From Prevotellaceae bacterium (GTDB lineage: Bacteria > Bacteroidota > Bacteroidia > Bacteroidales > Bacteroidaceae), in the NCBI GenBank assembly GCA_031262995.1, contig JAISGR010000006.1, forward strand, positions 1 through 34,638: a stretch of 34,638 bases of DNA, given 5' to 3'. Position 1 is the stretch's first letter. The number at the start of each line of letters is the position of its first letter. The position numbers and the translations under genes were made by a program. Of the stretch, positions 1 to 7,770 are shown one piece after another. Under the pieces are notes generated by a model, which saw only the letters and a program-made list of their open reading frames with translations, was not told the origin of the DNA and made no database searches.

Positions 1-1613
1 TGCGCGATACCGCCCGAACAGTTGCCGGAATAGCCACCGGCGTGCTCCGCATCGAAGCGCAAACGACTAACACGACGGGCGATCCGCGGGGCACCTACGT
101 CATTGATGTAAGCCAAACAGCCCCCATTGATGCCTTTACCATCAACGTGATGCAAGACCGGGGACGGGCACACTACGATATGACCGCCGTCGAGCCGAAA
201 GGTCTCTACCTGCCTGTGGCATACTACGGCAACGGAAGTGTGCGGAAACGCTACCCGATGCTCAAGGACGTGCACTATCTGCTGGTGACACTGCGTACGC
301 TCGACTCCGAAGACCTGAACAACACCAATGCCACGTGGACAATCAAGAGCGTGAAGCCGGTGAACGGCTATCAGTTTGGCGGTACGGGATATTTCAAGGA
401 TGCCACGGTGGTCAGCACCGCAACGGAGCATTACACCTATACCGATGTAGACGGAAAGCCCCAGTCCGCCTCTTTGAAGGTGCGCTACCTCCAAGTGAAA
501 GTACCTGCCGTTGCCCCTGCGGATGTGAAGAACCCTGCCGCCGGAACCTATCCGCTTGTGGGTGGCTACAACTACTTCGACTTGACATCCGACGGTACCG
601 ACCTGGGCAACTCCGGCAACCCGAGCGAATATAAGTCGGTGCGCATCAAGGTGGGTTATGACACCAAGAGCATCCTGATGTATTCATGGTATCGCGGCAC
701 TTACGGTTACAGCACCGAGAGCGGCGGGTCGAAAGCCATGCTCAAGGCGGCGGTCAACTACAGCCTTGCCGGTACTGTGCCGGTAGAGGGATTTACCAAG
801 AAACTGGTAGCGGTTACCGAAGGATTGGCTACTCAGATGCCCGTCACACACGGGGTGCCTGCTGCCGTTGCAGCGACCACACCCCCCGACATTGTGATAT
901 TGGGATTAGACAATCGCTTCGGCAGCGATGCCGGTACAGTCATGTGTAACTATATAAATAAAGGTGGCGTCGTGATACTGTTGTCCGACGGATATTATAC
1001 TGCAAGCCTGAAAGACAATGTGGCATACATCGCCAGCCGGGTTGTCAGCAACAGTACGGCGACCACCAAACTGACATCCGCTGCCAACGGTGGGGTAGGA
1101 GCGATCTACGACGGCGGCGCCGGAAGCATCTATCCGTTCCTCTCCACCGGCGATAATGCACCGGCAGCCGACGACCCCATCCTGAACGGTCCCTTCGGCA
1201 ACTTGCGCGATAAGCAGTGGGGGGAAGATGGGTCGGCTACGGGATTCGTCAAGGGAATAACGGCGTCCGACCCGGTCATCGTCTATTCGCGCGACACAAA
1301 GTCGCGCAACAATGCGGGCACAGACCGTGGCGTCTCCATGTTCCGCAGCGCCAACAAAGGCTTCTTCTTCGTGGGCGACGGCGGCTTCCTGTCGCAAGCG
1401 AGCCGCTCGGTGGGGACAAACGCCATCGAACCGTTTGCCATCACCGCGACAGGTCAACCCACCACCCGCAATTACGGATATGGATATGCCGCCGTCGTGT
1501 ACAACGCTTGCCTGTTTGCCAACGTGATGTACTGGGCAATAGACTACGCCCAGTTCTACGGGCCGAACAGCACAACCAAAGCCGTCGGCGATTACGCCCC
1601 CTGGTTTCAATAG
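1..1613 (+). CDS. Fimbrial-type surface protein with ThuA-like C-terminal region (5' end outside window)
   Basis: The reading frame is open from base 3, so the gene starts upstream of the window; the GTG at 42 is only an internal codon. The visible part has a beta-rich N-terminal half (about residues 1-270 of the fragment) with no motif I recognise. It is followed by a segment that reads like an alpha/beta Rossmann fold: a strand PDIVILGLDNRF, a helix, then NKGGVVILLSDG, and later GFFFVGDGGFLSQ. It ends in FANVMYWAIDYAQFYG, closely matching FANVMAWAIYQAEYHG near the end of the next gene, so the two are tandem paralogues. Pattern D-I-V-I-L...GGVV-I-L resembles ThuA/class-I glutamine amidotransferase-like folds, but I see no catalytic Cys-His pair. 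By association with the downstream lipoprotein it is inferred to be a secreted fimbrial-tip or surface adhesin protein, possibly DUF4906-like. Moderate confidence in the family, low in function. Confidence 0.6.
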   Translation, partial: RDTARTVAGIATGVLRIEAQTTNTTGDPRGTYVIDVSQTAPIDAFTINVMQDRGRAHYDMTAVEPKGLYLPVAYYGNGSVRKRYPMLKDVHYLLVTLRTLDSEDLNNTNATWTIKSVKPVNGYQFGGTGYFKDATVVSTATEHYTYTDVDGKPQSASLKVRYLQVKVPAVAPADVKNPAAGTYPLVGGYNYFDLTSDGTDLGNSGNPSEYKSVRIKVGYDTKSILMYSWYRGTYGYSTESGGSKAMLKAAVNYSLAGTVPVEGFTKKLVAVTEGLATQMPVTHGVPAAVAATTPPDIVILGLDNRFGSDAGTVMCNYINKGGVVILLSDGYYTASLKDNVAYIASRVVSNSTATTKLTSAANGGVGAIYDGGAGSIYPFLSTGDNAPAADDPILNGPFGNLRDKQWGEDGSATGFVKGITASDPVIVYSRDTKSRNNAGTDRGVSMFRSANKGFFFVGDGGFLSQASRSVGTNAIEPFAITATGQPTTRNYGYGYAAVVYNACLFANVMYWAIDYAQFYGPNSTTKAVGDYAPWFQ

Positions 1614-1720
1614 GTATCACATTGTAAACATTGATTTTGATAACATAGATTTTTAGATTTCATTCAAACCAACTCAAATACAACATAACTCATGATTCAA
1701 TTTTTGGTTAGTAGTAGTGC

Positions 1721-1780
1721 GACACCCCGACCGGTGAAGTGGTGATGCTTCATAGCTTCATCTGCGAGGTGTCTTTTATT
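1721..1780 (+). terminator. Hairpin with T-rich tail between the fimbrial paralogues
   Basis: GACACC (1721-1726) pairs with GGTGTC (1768-1773), followed by TTTTATTT. An inner stem TGAAG/CTTCA (1735-1739/1748-1752) sits in the loop. It could end transcription of the upstream paralogue or partly attenuate read-through to the downstream lipoprotein gene, 35 bases on. No convincing TAnnTTTG promoter is visible in 1614-1807. Confidence 0.55.
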
Positions 1781-1807
1781 TGTTATGTATGATAAAAGTT
1801 TAATGAT

Positions 1808-4771
1808 ATGCTCTATAAAAAGACAATATTGCACGCAGTGAGCCGACTGTTACCGGTCGCTTTGCTGTGGTTTGCCGGTTGTACCGACGAACAGATTGCC
1901 CCCGGACCCGTGGCAGGTGACAATGCCTATGTGACACTCACGCTGAACACCGGCAACGGCAAGGAGGTGATGAGCCGTTCCCTCTCGGCAACGGAAGAGA
2001 AGACGATTCAGGACATCTCGGTGCTGGTGTTTCGCAAGAACGCCGCCGGCATCGACGACGAACTTTACTACCAAGCCAACGTGGTGGGCGAGCTGACGGT
2101 GGACGAGCAGACCGGTCACACACAAGCATTGGTCAAACTGCTCAAGTCGGTGGGCGGCGAGAAGTACAGCATCGTGGTCATTGCCAACTGCGGCAAGGAT
2201 GTGGGTTATGCCAACATCGGCAAAGACAAAGCATACTTGCAGAGCCGCCTCTCCTTCGGCTGTGCCGACAACTGGAAAGCCGGAACGGGCAAGGGCAACT
2301 ACACGCCACTGCCCATGTGGGGCGAGATTGATTACCAGCCGATAGACGGCAACACCGCTGCCACCCCGCAAGCCATCCTGATGCTGCGCGCCGTGGCACG
2401 CTTCGATGTGGGGCTGAACTTTGCCAGCGGCGGCGACCTCGCCTCGGAGACGTTCGACGGACTGACGGGCTACACCCTGAAGTCGGTACATGTCTATCGC
2501 ACCCGCAATCAGGGGTTGACCATTCCTGCCACAGGCAATTACTCCGCGACCGCAACCACCCTCGAAGCCACCAAACCCACCGTCGCAGGCGCCATTATTC
2601 ATGCCGGTGCTGTGGGCGCCACGAGCGACCGCGGCTTGGAATATGCGGTGACCGACGACGGCACCCATGCCTTTGTCCGCGGCATCTATGTGCCCGAGAA
2701 CAGCGTGGGCGCCACCGAAGCCACCACTGCCGTTGTGGTGGGCATCGCCGATGCCGACGGACATACCGGCTACTACCGCATGGCGGTTATCGACAGCCGG
2801 CACACCTCCGACGGCGTGGTGCCCATCCTGCGCAACCACCGCTACATCTTCAACGTGAAGTCCGTCAACGGACGCGGACAGGAGACGCCCGATGAGGCGC
2901 TGAATGCCGTCAGCACCGAGCTGGATTACAACGTACTGGTGTGGGACGAGGGCGATCAGAATCTCTACCTGTCGGGGCGGTACTACTTCATCGTCGACAA
3001 GCGTACCCTCGAACTGCCGGCTTACGGCATCGACCCTGCCTCGCGCAGTGAAGCCGTAGCGGTGAAATACACCACCAACCTGCCCAAAGAGAAGCTGCGC
3101 TGGCAGTGGGCATGGGATGTCAACCGTGCAACCACTGCCACCGACACCATCCAATGGGTGCGTGCGGAAGAGGATACCACCGAAAAAGACCCCGACGGCT
3201 ATGCCGTCACCAACGGCACCATCACGCTTGTCGGCGCGCCGGGCAACAACACGGGCAAGGCATTCCTCGATTCGCTCTGCTTCACTGCGGGCGATGTGAA
3301 AGGACACGTCACGGTGACGCAGGAGGCGATAGACATGAGCTACCGGATACAGTGCGCCGACGATGCGACAACGGGCATCGACGGCATCAAGATGTACGGC
3401 AGCTACATGATCGACGGCGTACCCGATCCGCTTGACAATTACATCGAACTGACGCTCACCCATATTCCCGCACAAGCCATCGGCATGAAGTGGCACGTCC
3501 GGACGGAGGCTACCGCCGCCGACGGCACCGCTTCCGACCTGTTGGCGTTCGAAGGCGAAGGACTGATTACCGCGGCAGGCACCTTGCCCGTGACGCTCTA
3601 TCCCACCACCACCGCAAAGATGACACCCGGCGGACTGTACACGCTCCACTTCGACTGCAACAGCACGTATGCGGGCTATGTCGACAAGGGCGCCTACCGG
3701 CAGGCGGATTGTACGGTGCAGGTGCCGATAGGCTTCAAGAGCAAGGTCATCGGTGTGGCAGGCTCGGAACCCTCTCTCCGCCCCAACTCCTATATCAACG
3801 TGACCCCCTCGTACAACTTCTTCTTCGGTACCCCTACCGGCGCAGCGGGCAATCCGAACTTCTCCATGGCGCCGGGCGCCCGTATGCCGGTGGTGGGCGG
3901 ATTGACGTTCGTACAGAACAACGACATTCCCACTCTGCTGAAAAGCAATCCCGACATCCTGATAGTGACGTATGACACGAAGGTCAATGTGGCTTCGACA
4001 AAGGATTACCTGGATAAGGGCGGCGTTGTGATCTATTGCACGCAGGAGAACACGAACCACGGAACGGCAGGACTGCGGGAGCTGTTCAACCTCCCGGGAC
4101 CGGACGGAACAACCGTGTCGCATGCCTATATCAGCGACGAAGTGATGGGCGTGCTGGGCAATGACGGCGTAGGCGGGCAATATGTGCCGATCGTCAAGCC
4201 GGCGCCTATCAAGAGCACGGATGCCGACGGCAACGAGATAGAGCTGCAAGACCCCATCTATACCGGCGTGCCCGACATCGAAGACCATCCGAACTCGACG
4301 AAGGCGCCCTATTTCGCCGCCCTCGACGGCAGTCACATCAACGGCAATGACCCGAGCGTGAGCGACCCGAACGGCGTCTGCTACCTGGGCAGCAGCACGG
4401 AGCCGTTCCACCACGTGATGCGACCCGCGCCGGGATACGAGAACGATGTGATTATGTACACCAAGTCGAGCAAGATGGTCAACCCGAGCCTCTACGGCGA
4501 AGGTGCCGTCTTCATCCGCTGGCGGTCGCGCAACTTAGTGATCTTTGCCGATGGCGGGTGCATGGGCGGCACTACCACCAGCACCAGCACCACACAGTAC
4601 CCCTTCCGCATCAACGCCAACTATACCTACCTGCGCAACCCAAACGCCGGCTACCCCGTGGATAACTCGCTCATCTTCGCCAATGTCATGGCATGGGCTA
4701 TCTATCAAGCAGAATATCACGGCATTAACAGCGGCGGATTGTCGGGCACCACAAGAAGCGCGAAGAAGTAG
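1808..4771 (+). CDS. FimA/Mfa-like fimbrial lipoprotein with ThuA-like C-terminal region
   Basis: This 987-residue protein has a type II signal peptide ending in the lipobox WFAG-C with Cys25, so it should be a lipoprotein exported to the outer membrane. Residues about 40-370 look like the Bacteroidales fimbrillin (type V pilus, FimA/Mfa family) N-terminal fold: VTLTLNTG, then IQDISVLVF, a YSIVVIANCG strand and a MWGEI loop. A middle beta-rich part (about 400-640) is followed by a Rossmann-like region: PDILIVTYDTKV, DKGGVVIYCTQEN, and RNLVIFADGGCMGG. The same order occurs in the preceding gene. In P. gingivalis, type V pilins are lipoprotein precursors matured by an arginine protease and joined by donor-strand exchange; RSL near residue 57 could be such a site, but this is inference. 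It is much longer than a stalk pilin, so a tip or accessory adhesin (DUF4906-like) is likelier. A hairpin lies between it and the upstream paralogue. Confidence 0.7.
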   Translation: MLYKKTILHAVSRLLPVALLWFAGCTDEQIAPGPVAGDNAYVTLTLNTGNGKEVMSRSLSATEEKTIQDISVLVFRKNAAGIDDELYYQANVVGELTVDEQTGHTQALVKLLKSVGGEKYSIVVIANCGKDVGYANIGKDKAYLQSRLSFGCADNWKAGTGKGNYTPLPMWGEIDYQPIDGNTAATPQAILMLRAVARFDVGLNFASGGDLASETFDGLTGYTLKSVHVYRTRNQGLTIPATGNYSATATTLEATKPTVAGAIIHAGAVGATSDRGLEYAVTDDGTHAFVRGIYVPENSVGATEATTAVVVGIADADGHTGYYRMAVIDSRHTSDGVVPILRNHRYIFNVKSVNGRGQETPDEALNAVSTELDYNVLVWDEGDQNLYLSGRYYFIVDKRTLELPAYGIDPASRSEAVAVKYTTNLPKEKLRWQWAWDVNRATTATDTIQWVRAEEDTTEKDPDGYAVTNGTITLVGAPGNNTGKAFLDSLCFTAGDVKGHVTVTQEAIDMSYRIQCADDATTGIDGIKMYGSYMIDGVPDPLDNYIELTLTHIPAQAIGMKWHVRTEATAADGTASDLLAFEGEGLITAAGTLPVTLYPTTTAKMTPGGLYTLHFDCNSTYAGYVDKGAYRQADCTVQVPIGFKSKVIGVAGSEPSLRPNSYINVTPSYNFFFGTPTGAAGNPNFSMAPGARMPVVGGLTFVQNNDIPTLLKSNPDILIVTYDTKVNVASTKDYLDKGGVVIYCTQENTNHGTAGLRELFNLPGPDGTTVSHAYISDEVMGVLGNDGVGGQYVPIVKPAPIKSTDADGNEIELQDPIYTGVPDIEDHPNSTKAPYFAALDGSHINGNDPSVSDPNGVCYLGSSTEPFHHVMRPAPGYENDVIMYTKSSKMVNPSLYGEGAVFIRWRSRNLVIFADGGCMGGTTTSTSTTQYPFRINANYTYLRNPNAGYPVDNSLIFANVMAWAIYQAEYHGINSGGLSGTTRSAKK

Positions 4772-4811
4772 CGGAAGCCGGAAAAGCAGCGGACTGAGCC
4801 TGAATTTAGAC

Positions 4812-4880
4812 TAGGGTCGTGTACCAGGGTAGTATAGGGTCGTGTACTAAGGTAGTATAGGGTCGTATACTAAGGTAACG
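4812..4880. repeat. Tandem array, three units of 23 bp
   Basis: Units start at 4812, 4835 and 4858. Each opens with TAGGGTCGT and, in the best copy, closes with the dyad TACTA-AGG-TAGTA. The first unit has TACCA-GGG-TAGTA and the third decays at its right end. It lies 40 bases after the stop of the fimbrial lipoprotein gene. It has the same period as the arrays at 20178 and 29381 but a different sequence. The rest of the 4772-5163 gap holds a terminator-like hairpin and the purC promoter; I see no gene. Confidence 0.85.
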
Positions 4881-4980
4881 TGAGTTCGATGCAAGAAAGA
4901 GCAATGCCGACTTGTACCTGAGCGTAAATGTTATACTAAAAGACAGCAGGTGACGGCTGGGGCATCTGCTTTTGGTGATG

Positions 4981-5013
4981 GGAGGGTGTGTCATGACGGC
5001 ACACCCTCCTTTG
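4981..5013 (+). terminator. Intrinsic terminator-like hairpin upstream of purC
   Basis: A perfect 10-bp stem GGAGGGTGTG (4981-4990) / CACACCCTCC (5000-5009) with a 9-base loop is followed by a short TTTG run. The same GGGTGTGTC/GGCACACCC type of stem is used after rpsA. It probably ends the fimbrial transcript. Confidence 0.65.
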
Positions 5014-5096
5014 TATGCAGTCGGTCGTCGGGTGCACGAACGGCGTGATTTTCCTGTTTTAAATCTGTGCGTAGGAATAAAGTCAAATAAATCATG

Positions 5097-5104
5097 TACT
5101 TTTG
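5097..5104 (+). promoter_or_regulatory. Bacteroidota-type -7 element for purC
   Basis: TACTTTTG fits the Bacteroidota housekeeping sigma consensus TAnnTTTG and lies 59 bases before the purC start. No clear TTTG -33 element is seen at the usual 19-21 base spacing. Confidence 0.6.
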
Positions 5105-5163
5105 CCGCGACAGAAGCAACAATCCCCCGATTCATTTATCAACAAATAACATAGAAACGTTCA

Positions 5164-6108
5164 ATGATGAAAGCATTAACAAGAACAGATTTCCATTTCA
5201 AGGGACAGCAGAGCGTGTACCACGGAAAGGTGCGCGATGTGTATAACATTGCCGGCAAAACGTTGGTCATGGTCGCCACCGACCGCATCTCGGCGTTCGA
5301 CGTGGTGCTGCCCAAAGGCATTCCCTACAAAGGACAAATGTTGAACCAGATAGCAGCCAAGTTCCTGGATGCCACCACCGACATCTGCCCCAACTGGAAA
5401 CTGGCAACCCCCGACCCGATGGTCACCGCAGGCGTGCTGTGCGAAGGATTCCCCGTCGAAATGATTGTACGCGGCTACCTCTGCGGAAGCGCCTGGCGTG
5501 CATACAAGAGCGGCGTGCGGCAGATTTGCGGCATACCGCTGCCCGATGGGATGCGCGAGAACCAGCAATTCCCTCACCCCATCATCACGCCCACCACCAA
5601 AGCCGAACAGGGACTGCACGACGAGGACATCTCCAAAGAGGAAATCCTCCGACAGGGACTTGCCACCCCCGAAGAGTATGCCCTGCTGGAACAATACACC
5701 CTCGCCCTCTTCCGCAGAGGCACCGAGATCGCTGCCCGACAGGGCTTGATTCTGGTCGACACCAAGTATGAGTTCGGACGCCACAACGGCACCATCTACC
5801 TGATGGACGAGATACATACCCCCGACTCCAGCCGCTACTTCTACTCCGAAGGATACGAAGCACGCTTTGCCAAAGGCGAACCGCAAAAGCAACTCTCCAA
5901 AGAGTTTGTGCGCGAATGGCTGATGGACAACGGATTCCAGGGAAAGAGCGGACAGCAGGTGCCCGAAATGACCGACGCCATCGTGGCATCCATCAGTGAC
6001 CGCTACATTGAGCTGTATGAGCACATCACCGGCGAGACCTTCGTGAAGGAAGATACCGGGGACATTGCCAGCCGCATCGAAAAGCATGTAACGCAATACC
6101 TGCAATAA
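5164..6108 (+). CDS. purC: Phosphoribosylaminoimidazole-succinocarboxamide synthase
   Basis: PurC (SAICAR synthetase) joins CAIR and aspartate using ATP in cytoplasmic de novo purine synthesis. The 314-residue protein carries the ATP-loop motif GKVRDVY at residues 21-27, the [12 protein letters not shown] motif at about 39-50, the substrate segment RGYLCGSAW near 103, and the family signature [11 protein letters not shown] near 198-208 followed by [12 protein letters not shown]. Length matches the long (yeast-like, about 300 residue) branch. Two ATGs in a row (5164, 5167) leave the start ambiguous by one residue. It is followed after 7 bases by menG, then aroE, all on the same strand; a purC-menG-aroE order is familiar from Bacteroides genomes. 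A TAnnTTTG promoter lies upstream and the gene probably leads this operon. Confidence 0.96.
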   Translation: MMKALTRTDFHFKGQQSVYHGKVRDVYNIAGKTLVMVATDRISAFDVVLPKGIPYKGQMLNQIAAKFLDATTDICPNWKLATPDPMVTAGVLCEGFPVEMIVRGYLCGSAWRAYKSGVRQICGIPLPDGMRENQQFPHPIITPTTKAEQGLHDEDISKEEILRQGLATPEEYALLEQYTLALFRRGTEIAARQGLILVDTKYEFGRHNGTIYLMDEIHTPDSSRYFYSEGYEARFAKGEPQKQLSKEFVREWLMDNGFQGKSGQQVPEMTDAIVASISDRYIELYEHITGETFVKEDTGDIASRIEKHVTQYLQ

Positions 6109-6115
6109 CACCTGC

Positions 6116-6856
6116 ATGAACCGTCCCCTCGAAGCCATCAAACCCTACGGAACCGACGCAGGCAGCAAACACGAACAGGTGGGAGCCATGTTCGATGCCA
6201 TTGCCACCGATTATGACAGACTCAATCATACCATGGCGCTGGGCATCGACAACTATTGGCGCCGGCGAGCCATCCGCACACTGCTGCACCGACATCCCCG
6301 CCGCATACTGGATGTGGCGACCGGCACCGGCGACTTCGCCCTGCTGGCATGCCGCATCCTGCAACCCGAGCGGATCACCGGTATCGACATCTCCGAGGGA
6401 ATGATGCGCGTGGGACGGGATAAGGTGGCACAAGCCAACCTCGCCGATAAGGTGGCGTTCGTACACGGGGACTGCACTGCGCTCTCCTTCGACAATGACA
6501 CCTTTGATGCCGTTACCGTGGCGTTCGGCGTACGCAACTTCGAGGATATAGACAAGGGACTGGCTGAAATCTGCCGCGTACTCAAACCGGGCGGCAGCTT
6601 CGTGATGCTGGAACTGTCGACACCCGACCGCTTCCCCATGCGACCCCTGTTTGCACTCTACTCCAAAACCGTGATCCCCCTGCTGGGCAGGTGCATGTCC
6701 GATGACAACAGCGCCTACACCTACCTGCCGCAAAGCATCCGCGCATTCCCGCAGGGCGAAGTGATGCGGCAAACCATCGGGCAAGCCGGATTCAGCCGGG
6801 TCGACTTCCGACGACTCACATTCGGCATCTGCACCCTGTATGAAGCAATCAAATAA
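6116..6856 (+). CDS. menG: Demethylmenaquinone methyltransferase (UbiE/MenG family)
   Basis: A class I SAM-dependent methyltransferase of 246 residues that performs the last step of menaquinone synthesis, C-methylating demethylmenaquinone. Visible motifs: [20 protein letters not shown] (about 27-46), typical of UbiE/MenG; motif [11 protein letters not shown] (about 64-73) for SAM binding; [10 protein letters not shown]; and the family motif [17 protein letters not shown] followed by RVLKPGG. Bacteroidales respire with menaquinone and lack ubiquinone, so MenG rather than UbiE is the role. It starts 7 bases after purC and is most likely co-transcribed. Confidence 0.94.
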   Translation: MNRPLEAIKPYGTDAGSKHEQVGAMFDAIATDYDRLNHTMALGIDNYWRRRAIRTLLHRHPRRILDVATGTGDFALLACRILQPERITGIDISEGMMRVGRDKVAQANLADKVAFVHGDCTALSFDNDTFDAVTVAFGVRNFEDIDKGLAEICRVLKPGGSFVMLELSTPDRFPMRPLFALYSKTVIPLLGRCMSDDNSAYTYLPQSIRAFPQGEVMRQTIGQAGFSRVDFRRLTFGICTLYEAIK

Positions 6857-6864
6857 CACATCCT

Positions 6865-6904
6865 TTAGCATCTCACATCTTATATTAGCACCTCACATAT
6901 TATG
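6865..6904. repeat. Two direct 20-bp repeats before aroE
   Basis: TTAGCATCTCACAT at 6865 and TTAGCACCTCACAT at 6885 begin two near-identical 20-bp units; the second runs into the aroE start codon at 6902. They fill most of the menG-aroE spacer. Confidence 0.6.
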
Positions 6905-7648
6905 GACAAATACGGATTAATAGGCTATCAGTTAAAACACTCATTCTCTCTCGGGTACTTCAATGAGAAATTCAAATCCGAGAATATCGATGCCGCATAC
7001 ATCAACTTCGAGATTCCCAGCATCAAGGAGTTCCCGAAGGTGATTGCCGAGAACCCCGACCTGCGCGGGCTGAACGTGACCATTCCCTACAAGGAGCAGG
7101 TCATCCCGTTCCTCGACGAGCTGGATAAGGACACTGCCAAGATTGGCGCGGTGAATGTGATCAAGATTATCCGCCAGCCCAAGGGGAAGATTCGGCTGGT
7201 GGGATACAACTCCGACATCATCGGCTTTACCCAGTCCATCCAGCCGATGCTGCAACCGTGGCACACCAAAGCGCTGATTCTGGGAACCGGCGGTGGTGCG
7301 AAGGCTGCCTGGCACGGTCTCAACAACCTGGGCGTGCAGTGCCTCTATGTGTCGCGTACACCAAAGGACAGTCACTGCATCGGCTACGCGGACTTAACGC
7401 CCGCCGTGATGGAGGAGTACACCGTCATCGTGAACTGCACCCCCGTGGGTATGTATCCCAAGGTGGATTTCTGTCCGCAGATTCCTTATGAGTGTGTCAC
7501 GCCCCGTCACATCCTGTACGACTTGCTCTATAATCCCAACGAGACGCTCTTCCTGAGAAAGGGCGCCGGGCAGGGAGCAGTGGTCAAGAACGGGCTGGAG
7601 ATGTTGCTGTTGCAAGCTTTTGCCGGTTGGGAGATATGGCACAGATAG
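6902..7648 (+). CDS. aroE: Shikimate dehydrogenase
   Basis: AroE reduces 3-dehydroshikimate to shikimate with NADPH in chorismate synthesis. The 248-residue protein shows a substrate-binding start GYQLKHSFS (residues 8-16, a variant of the usual SxSPxxH region), the motif NVTIPYKEQV with catalytic Lys64, GAVNVI, NSDIIGF, the nucleotide-binding loop GTGGGAKAAWHGLNNLG, and VNCTPVGMYP. It is slightly shorter than E. coli AroE (272) but typical for Bacteroidales. It is the third gene of the purC-menG-aroE run and faces the convergent barrel-protein gene, with a stem-loop between them. Confidence 0.93.
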   Translation: MDKYGLIGYQLKHSFSLGYFNEKFKSENIDAAYINFEIPSIKEFPKVIAENPDLRGLNVTIPYKEQVIPFLDELDKDTAKIGAVNVIKIIRQPKGKIRLVGYNSDIIGFTQSIQPMLQPWHTKALILGTGGGAKAAWHGLNNLGVQCLYVSRTPKDSHCIGYADLTPAVMEEYTVIVNCTPVGMYPKVDFCPQIPYECVTPRHILYDLLYNPNETLFLRKGAGQGAVVKNGLEMLLLQAFAGWEIWHR

Positions 7649-7681
7649 AGCACACCCGATATTTAGTGAGGTAGGCACCCA

Positions 7682-7770
7682 CCGGTCTCAGTATGTCAGT
7701 CTGGAACTTGCGGCTTATCAAAGTGTGCCGCATAGTTCCAAACCCCGGTCTCAGTACGTCAGTCTGAAAC
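7682..7770. repeat. Direct repeat duplicating the 3' end of the barrel-protein gene
   Basis: Bases 7682-7707 and 7745-7770 match over 26 positions with two differences. The right copy contains the last codons and stop of the minus-strand gene ending at 7751 (FRLTY-stop). The left copy, 63 bases further downstream and in the same frame, would read SRLTY-stop. Two in-frame stops lie between them. Confidence 0.8.
7702..7740. terminator. Stem-loop between convergent genes
   Basis: TGGAACT-TGCGGC (7702-7714) pairs with GCCGCA-T-AGTTCCA (7727-7740), a 13-bp stem with one bulged base and a 12-base loop. It lies between the stops of aroE (+) and the barrel-protein gene (-). There is no T run on either side, so its role as a bidirectional terminator or RNA stabiliser is inferred. 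Confidence 0.55.

Noticed and set aside
1850-4414. 854-codon open frame on the minus strand opposite the fimbrial lipoprotein gene
   Set aside because: It lies wholly antisense to a gene with a lipobox and fimbrillin features; the translation is His/Arg/Val-rich without domains, as expected of a G+C-rich shadow frame.
4972-5154. 60-codon ORF before purC
   Set aside because: It spans a terminator hairpin and the purC promoter, and its product has no recognisable feature.
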